From: Lepidodermella squamata
Lineage: Eukaryota > Gastrotricha
Length of the DNA: 64,000 nt
Direction of reading: 5' to 3'
Assembly: GCA_047495785.1 (NCBI GenBank)
Contig: JBLDXI010000042.1
Coordinates: forward strand, 1,302,001-1,366,000
In this document: one piece after another, positions 57,908 to 64,000 of the stretch
Layout of the letters: each line of letters opens with the position of its first letter
How positions within the stretch are numbered: the stretch's first letter is position 1
The notes under the pieces: model-generated
What the model was told of the DNA's origin: nothing
The model's database searches: none
What the model saw: the letters and a program-made list of their open reading frames with translations, nothing else
Translations under genes and position numbers: made by a program

Positions 57908-58153
57908 CAGGGTGCGATCTTCGATCCCCGAGCTCCCGGGGATGGAAAAAAACTTTTTGCTGTTTTTGCCAAAATGACGAGTCATTTCGGCTAATAACCG
58001 AGCGAAGCGAGAAAATTCTGGAGATTTTCCACTAAAACACGCCCCAGAACCTTCCAAAATTAACAAAACAGTGGGATAATTTCTCATTTTGTTGTCTGGC
58101 CCGGCCGAGCTGGGGGGATGATCCCCCCATCTCCCCCTGAAAGTCGCACACTG
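57908..58153. mobile_element. 246-bp hAT-type MITE with AGTTAACA target duplication
   Basis: The ends CAGGGTGCGATCTT and, reverse complemented, CAGTGTGCGACTTT are flanked on both sides by the perfect 8-bp AGTTAACA (57900-57907, 58154-58161). GC-rich sub-terminal palindromes lie inside (ATCCCCG/CGGGGAT and GGGGGGAT/ATCCCCCC). It shares terminal sequence with the element at 53553-53720 but has a different interior. Confidence 0.85.
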
Positions 58154-58161
58154 AGTTAACA

Positions 58162-59094
58162 TTTTGGATATAACAGTTAACATTTTGGATAAGTGCGTCT
58201 GACTGGTTAACGTCTGGAACACTATTCCTGGGAAAGTATATCACTGCAGCTGGATGAACAGAATATCTGCCATTTTTTCTTTCCTTTCTAACTGACGTAA
58301 GCTTTTGTAATCCAGGTGACACAAGACGAGCCCGGGCAGAATGAAGCTCAACCGTGCAACACGAGTTCAACTCAATTAATCGCCGCATCACATGACAGAC
58401 TTTTTGCAGGCTGTAAAAAACTTGAAAAATAATTTGTAAAGACGATTGGCAGTGACTAAAACAAATTAATTGCTTCAAGTTGCGCACTTTTTTCTTGAAA
58501 AAATGTATTGGCTGTGCGTGGTATAAGCTTAATTAACTAACTTGATTCAAACTTGGCTGAAGTTGATGAGAAATTAATGCCTGGACGAGGGCGTATCTTG
58601 CGCATCACCCTGAGCGACAATTTCGGGCCTTTTAACTGCCCAAATCAAAAAAACTAAATATGCAAATTAGCGAGAGTTTTTTTTATGAAAAGTGGAATAT
58701 TGGCAGTCCAGTTTTTCGCCTTCTCTCGTCAGTTTTTTGTCGATGAAAAGTGCATCTTTAATGCTCTGCAGTGAGTGAATAAAACCAACTTTACGCTGGA
58801 AAACTTTCAAAAACTTTCATCTAACTTTTCATATTCTCAAAAAACTTCGTGAATAAGTTAACTGTAATATCTCATGGCGACCGGTTCTCATCACTCATCT
58901 GTCTCAAGCGAAATTCGGAAGTTTTATTTATTGCCAAGTTTTTAAAGTAGTTAAGTAGTTTAAGTAGTCAGTTTTCACGATTGGGCGATAAAACCGAAAG
59001 TATAAAAGCAGGATGATTAATCAATCATTATTGAATTAAGGGTAAAAATTAAAAGAGCATCCGGCGACATTCGCGCAAAGTCATTATAGCGCAG
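58162..59094. other. Intergenic region
   Basis: No gene recognised. A TATAAAAG at 59001-59008 has no convincing coding exon after it on the plus strand. Confidence 0.5.
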
Positions 59095-59541
59095 TTATAA
59101 GTATGCAATTTTCGCTCGAGTGTTTGTAATAAAATCCTGCATCGCCTTGATAACCACCTTTTCGTCTCGTTGCGACGTCTCTTTTAAAGCAACTGAAATG
59201 TAAATATATGTTATCAAGAAATTATTATATTCATAATATTGACCTTTAATTAAATGAAATTTGGCTTTACCAAACGACGCTTCAAATCCACCCGGTATCC
59301 CCAGAGCTTTCATACTGAAAAGAACACATATATCAAGGTTTTTATCAAAAAAATGCAAAACCGACATGGCCGCCTTCGAATGCGTGGCAAACATGATAGC
59401 TGAGAGAATCCGCCCCGGCGCAATTTGGGCATGAGGGCTTTTTGAAGACAACTCCTCAATTTTCCGGCTAGCCAGCGCTTTCACTATTTCAAGCTGCTTG
59501 TCAGCCGTTTGATTAGCAGCAAAAATGTACTGAAAATGCAT
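59095..59541 (-). CDS. Unknown helical protein, minus strand
   Basis: Two exons on the minus strand (59244-59541 and 59095-59192) joined by a 51-bp intron give about 131 residues. An acceptor (GCATTTTCAG) ends at 59530, so the true gene may continue upstream and the apparent start codon may lie in an intron. The sequence is predicted helical (ADKQLEIVKALASRKIEEL, RILSAIMFATHSKAAMSVL). No family recognised. It lies just downstream of the next minus-strand gene and could be its alternative 3' end. Confidence 0.5.
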   Translation of the reverse strand: MHFQYIFAANQTADKQLEIVKALASRKIEELSSKSPHAQIAPGRILSAIMFATHSKAAMSVLHFFDKNLDICVLFSMKALGIPGGFEASFGKAKFHLIKGQYYEYNNFLITYIYISVALKETSQRDEKVVIKAMQDFITNTRAKIAYL

Positions 59542-60002
59542 AACGCCATTATTATATGTCGAAAATTGGGATAAATTTTAAAAAAAATTTAAACAGAAAA
59601 AATCACAAATCATTGAATGCAATTTGGAATTTTTATGCCTCAATACAGAATTTTTATCAAAATTTTATCAAAATATCATAAAATTTTAAATCATAAAAAT
59701 TAATAATCAAAAATTACACAAAATTTTTATCAAAATTGGATGTAATTTTTAATTATTAATTTTTATGATTTGCCATTTTGTTTACTTAGATACAATATTA
59801 CCCAAAAATAAATTCAAAATTTCTTAGAAAATTCTCAAATATCAAAAAAATCAATAAAATAAAGAGTCAATTTAAAATTCAATTCGAGCAATCAATTTCA
59901 ATTTGAAAATTCCTCAAAATAATTTTTCATATTCCTAATAACCTGAAAAATTTCAAAATTTCTAATTATTTCGATTCGTTTAAAAGCTAATTTGTTGAAA
60001 AT
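59542..60002. other. AT-rich intergenic or intronic stretch
   Basis: Very AT-rich, with repeated TTTTTATCAAAATT phrases. No gene visible. Confidence 0.6.
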
Positions 60003-61491
60003 TTAGATAGGGATAAAATTCCAACAAACCGCATCCGTTCCATAGATTTTTGCGCGGCCTTTGGAACCCGATTCAGCCACTTCGACCGCCCCGCCGGCAT
60101 TCGCCTCGTCGCCATTCGCCTCGTCGCCATTCGCATCGCCGCCATTTGCATCGCCGCCATTCGCATCGCCGCCATTCGCGTCGCCGGCATTCGCCTCGTC
60201 GCCATTCGCAACGCCGGCATTCGCGTCGTCGCCATTTGCGTCATCGCCATCCACACTTTCTTCGCCCGAGCCAATAATCGACTCGACGCCTTCTTGCTCA
60301 ACTTCGACTTCTTCATCATTTGCATTGCCACTGTCATAGTTTTGCCTTTCAGCCCCATTACCGGCGTCATTGTCGCCTGTGTCATCGATTCCATGGTCTT
60401 CATCTGCCGATCCAGCCGAGTCCTCCCCCTCATGCGAAAAGTCTAAAATAAAAAAATTGATTGAAAGCACCTATTCAGCAGAACGATTTCACAATTTACC
60501 GTTATTACAGCTGATGCTAGGCTTTTGGAGCATTACCGGCGGGCTCGCGAGAGGCGGGTCAATAATGTCCTAAAAATAGAATATAGTGAGAATTCCAAAA
60601 ATACAACGATTTATTTACGCGATATTTGTGCAATTTACGTTCCATAATTTCGTCAAGGTGAATGCTAAAATGCCCTAGCATGTCTTCGATTTGAAGGCTG
60701 ACAGTTCCAATCATGTCGTCACCAATTCGCTTCATGGATTTATCAGCGCGACGAAAAAATTCTTCGGCGAACTCATTCCAGGTCTAGGCAACATAATACA
60801 TAATTAAAACAAAAAATAAATTTTTCGAAAAAATCTTACCTCCTCAGGTGGTGGTCGTTTAACAGCCTTCAAAAATCACATCATTTATATAATACTTGAG
60901 AATTTAATTAAAAAATCACCTTTCCCGGCAAACCTTGCATTTGATTTACAAGGGAGCTTGCAGCGGCATCCAGGGTTACGTTAGCTCCGGCTTTGACCAA
61001 AATAGCGGCATCGATCTGCAATAATTGTTTCAAAAATTGTGTATTAGTTAATAATATACCGAAATTTACATGTTTGCTAGATGGAATGGTTGGAGGCCTG
61101 GAAAATTCGCAATTTCAAAATTACCGAGAAAAATAGATAAAATGGCTTACGCGGCCTTAGGTTGACTTGCCCTAGGTTTTGATGCGGGGTGTGACTTCGT
61201 TGCCGAATCAACAGGTGCCGTTTTGCGTGTTGCAGGGGTTGAAACGGCCGAAGTAGAGGGTACTTCCAGTGAATGCCCAGCTGGCCGCCCGGCGGCTGAT
61301 GTTGAAGCTGAGCTGCTTGGCGCTGAGCTAGACGACGACGCGCCAGACGGTTTTGTATTAACAGATTTTGTTGCTGACAGATTCTGTTTAGGTTGCTGAT
61401 TTGACGGTTGCTGATTGGTCGATTGCTGATTTGGCGGTTGCTGATTAGGCGGCTGCTGCTTTCGTCGTTGCTGTTGTTGAACCTGCTTCAT
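60003..61491 (-). CDS. Seven-exon gene: Gln/Ser-rich N-terminus, acidic Ala/Asn/Gly/Asp repeat tail
   Basis: Exons on the minus strand are 61151-61491, 61070-61097, 60920-61015, 60840-60866, 60619-60783, 60500-60569 and 60003-60442. The joins give one open frame of about 388 residues. The N-terminus is Gln/Asn/Pro repeats (PPNQQ units), then a Ser/Ala-rich basic stretch. Two short helical segments follow (ILVKAGANVTLDAAASSLV and TWNEFAEEFFRRADKSMKRI). The acidic C-terminus contains tandem GDEAN / GDANG pentapeptides (about 60080-60240) and ends with CWNFIPI. I chose the first ATG codon (61491). No family recognised. Low complexity at both ends suggests a scaffold or chromatin-associated protein, but that is a guess. 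Confidence 0.65.
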
Positions 61492-63485
61492 TGCGAAAAA
61501 AAACCGCAAAAAGTCCTCGAAAAAATGCCAAAGAATAATTCGAAAAATTGTGTATTTGAAAATTATTTCTGCACACAGCAGCTGTTTTAAATACTAATCC
61601 AAAAATTACGCAATAATCAAGGGCGAAAAACAACGCAACTCTCAATGCTTGACATTATTTTTGCATAATTCTTGAAATTTTCATCATCAATCAGGTAACA
61701 CTGTTCCTGTTTTCTTGCGCCTCCATATTTTATCAACATTTATCACGGCTTCCCGCGCCTCGTACCTATTTCAGCGCTGAATAAACGTGAGTTTGCTGTG
61801 AATTAAAAAATGTAGAAAAATCATTCTATTCGCTTGAGCAGCTGAATCGACTTTTTTTCTCCGATAATTTCATTTTTTCTTATCACTCTTATCACTCGAA
61901 TTATGCTCAACTCTTGGTTTTGAGGATAGGTTATTTTCGGCAAAATTAGCACCACCGGTTCAAGGTTAATGATTTAGTCAAAATTAATTTAATTGGCTGC
62001 CGAATTTTCTGAATTTATTCTAAATATCCCATAAGGCCTAATAACTGTTGACAGGAGGAGCGGCGATGGGTTCAGAAACAAAGCCGATCTGGCAGCGTTC
62101 ACAGCATGATTGAAAAATTTAAGCGAAAATGCAGTGGAGGGTGGAGGCATATGCCCGGTTCCTGAAGATGAGGTGATTTAAGCTGGAAACCTGTTAATCG
62201 ACGGCCATGAATGTTCATACAGTTCGTCGAATTTCAGCATTGAATTAGTTTTTTGCGATTTTTCTATACTTTTTGACTATTCTCAGCGATGCACCTCGAT
62301 TATCAGTTTATGGCTTTCAGCATTTTTATTTCATCATGGTCGTTATAAAAATCTTAGAAAAATAATTCATCAAAATATGGAGTCAATGGTTAGGTAAATT
62401 CAATTCAAGTTTTCGTCGATCGATCCTTGCCGTATTTTTCATGAATTTTTAAGATGCAGTTGGGCCGTAGTCCCTTCGGCGTTGTATCGTCCCAGCTATG
62501 TCGGCGTAATGAAACCGGATTCTTATCACGTGAAATTTTACGGTAGAAATTTCAGGGACGCAGCAGGAGGTGATTAAATTGGCCGAAAATCTACGGCGGA
62601 AAAACGTCACAGCGGAGATTAGCATGCAGAAAATAATCCAAACCGTTTTATTTTACTTTTACTTTAGTAAATAATTACTTTAAACTTACGTGAAACTTAC
62701 GTAAAAAATGGAATGCATTTCTGTGTATTTTTCAAAATTGTAAAAATTATGCCATTTCGAGTAACCAGTAGCCTTTACGTTGCGAAATATTTTTTAGAAT
62801 TATTTTTTACGTTGCGAATTTTATCATATTTTCCTAAATATACCGTATTATATTGTTAAATTTATTTTTACCACCTGGAGTTCCCTTGAGCCTTTACTAC
62901 CTCGAAAATTTTATATGAAATAATGCCACCATTAGAAATTTGCAAGACTCGGCAACTTTATTATATGAATGGTTTTTTCGTTGAAAGAAAAGTTAGCATT
63001 TTTTTAGAACATTCTGCCTTAAGGTGAAATCAAGTAGATATTACATTCGAATACGCGAAAAATGTGCTATACATTTTGAGCGAGATGATAATTTAAAAGA
63101 TTTTTCGGCTTTTCGCCTAATCAACGGGCCAAGGCCATTCGCCACAAGATTAAATGTTTCAGGCATTCGTCGAATCTAGACATCTAAGTAAAAATGTAAA
63201 ATTCCCCATCATTCAAATTACTATTCTTCATGAAATTTCATAAGTTTCATGAAATTTGGCAAAAATCCGAGCGGACGCTGGCATTTTGATAGATTTAAAA
63301 TTTGGCGAATTTGCCTCGGTTGTTTATAGACCTGTGTTAGCTATTAGCTGAACTGGACCAGGTTTCAGGGATCATGAATCGCGATCGAAACGCTGGATTT
63401 TATATCAAGTTTCAATTTCAAAATTTGATCAACTTGATCAATTCCTATATTCTAGAAATTTTCAATAATACTTGGTTGTCTTTTT
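61492..63485. other. Intergenic region
   Basis: AT-rich sequence with no gene, RNA or repeat that I can support. Confidence 0.5.
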
Positions 63486-63662
63486 ATGGCAATTGTCACT
63501 ATTTTCGAGCTGATCTTTCTTCTTGTTGCGGCGTGTATGCTACCAACAGTCAAAGCTGATAAACGTCGAGGGCCTTATCTTGGCTGGACGTTGGGTGTCA
63601 CTAAAAAGGCGAAGACACCTCAAACTATAGAAAACATTAACCCAACCGTGGTAAATCCTTGA
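63486..63662 (+). CDS. Small ORF with signal-peptide-like start
   Basis: A 58-codon ATG frame begins MAIVTIFELIFLLVAACML, followed by a basic stretch. Its stop overlaps the start of the next open frame in another phase, so it may be a first exon of that partial gene or a frameshifted part of it. Confidence 0.25.
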   Translation: MAIVTIFELIFLLVAACMLPTVKADKRRGPYLGWTLGVTKKAKTPQTIENINPTVVNP

Positions 63663-64000
63663 AGCTGGACGAAGAAGCTGTCGCTCTGGAACTATTTTCG
63701 ATGTCAGCTGGTCTGCCGAAAAATAAAAAAAGCGAGCTCTTAGCCTTGTGGAATAATTTCAAACCCGATTCAAATCTCCCAAGAGATATTCGAACATTTG
63801 AAAAGAAATTTGAATCCGACGTCGAAGTTGTTGAACATGAAGGTGGAAAATTTTTTACTCTCAGTATAGTCGATCAGCTACAGCGCATTCTCTCAAATCG
63901 AAAACTGGCTAAAATAGTGTCTATCAATCTTCAGCAGCGACAGAATGGAACACTTGCCGGTTTACAGGGTGATATTTATTCCGGCAAGAGGTATCAAGAA
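63641..64000 (+). CDS. Partial transposon-like ORF running off the right edge
   Basis: An uninterrupted frame of about 120 codons has no stop before the window end. The pattern of LPKNKKSELLALW, LPRDIRTFEKKF, a GG-aromatic turn, then TLSIVDQLQRIL and DIYSGKRYQE is reminiscent of a protein type seen repeatedly in invertebrate transposon-rich genomes, upstream of transposase domains. I cannot name the family with confidence. No ATG precedes the conserved part, so an upstream exon or frameshift is likely. Confidence 0.4.

Noticed and set aside
60050-60339. Plus-strand frames rich in Arg/His/Ser or Ala/Phe/Ser
   Set aside because: They are antisense to the acidic repeat tail of the minus-strand gene, which has consistent splice sites.

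Overview
The window is invertebrate animal nuclear DNA. Evidence: GT-AG introns (many 45-120 bp, often ending TTTTCAG), a secreted collagen-type prolyl 4-hydroxylase, a LINE reverse-transcriptase fossil, hAT-type and TA-target MITEs, and very high repeat content. The intron style would fit a nematode or another ecdysozoan; that is a guess, not a demonstration.

Left part (1-16.2 kb): no convincing gene. It is a mosaic of direct segmental duplications, a dispersed ~640-bp hairpin-rich repeat, and a diverse ~180-bp repeat superfamily whose units carry a tRNA B-box-like core (GGTTCGAACCC). It holds an exact 180-bp tandem array (13.5-15.6 kb), a heat-shock-element-like minisatellite (9.19 kb), a tRNA-like remnant, and a run of five perfect small hairpins (15.90-16.03 kb).

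Centre (16.3-43.4 kb): two tandem, same-strand, multi-exon copies of one very large gene. I joined exons by hand. Copy 1 (24 exons) stays open for about 2,668 codons and copy 2 (27 exons) for about 2,979. Domain order is zinc-knuckle-like modules, a large novel N-terminal region, a Helitron-type Rep with HUH and two-tyrosine motifs, a Helitron-type linker, a PIF1-type helicase, then a GIY-YIG nuclease-like module (one in copy 1, two in copy 2, plus a Cys/His-rich tail). This is an apparently intact, intron-rich Helitron replicase carrying GIY-YIG domains, an architecture I do not recall being described. Tandem satellite arrays of the same 180/181-bp superfamily lie upstream of both copies and inside one intron of copy 2. 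A 291-bp piece of copy 2 is embedded in one array. The two gene units sit between three copies of the ~640-bp repeat, suggesting tandem duplication by unequal exchange. The Rep exon is far less diverged between copies than the exon before it, suggesting gene conversion.

Right part (43.4-64 kb): a Gln/Lys-repeat ORF; two MITE-like palindromic elements; an inverted duplication (46.65-48.53 / 50.88-52.73 kb) bearing two intact divergent copies of a secreted Cys-rich protein gene; a third copy of that gene's promoter fused to a dead LINE fragment; two hAT MITEs with perfect 8-bp target duplications; a prolyl 4-hydroxylase gene; two minus-strand genes of unknown function (one a 7-exon, ~388-aa protein with an acidic Asn/Ala/Gly/Asp repeat tail); and a partial transposon-like ORF running off the right edge.
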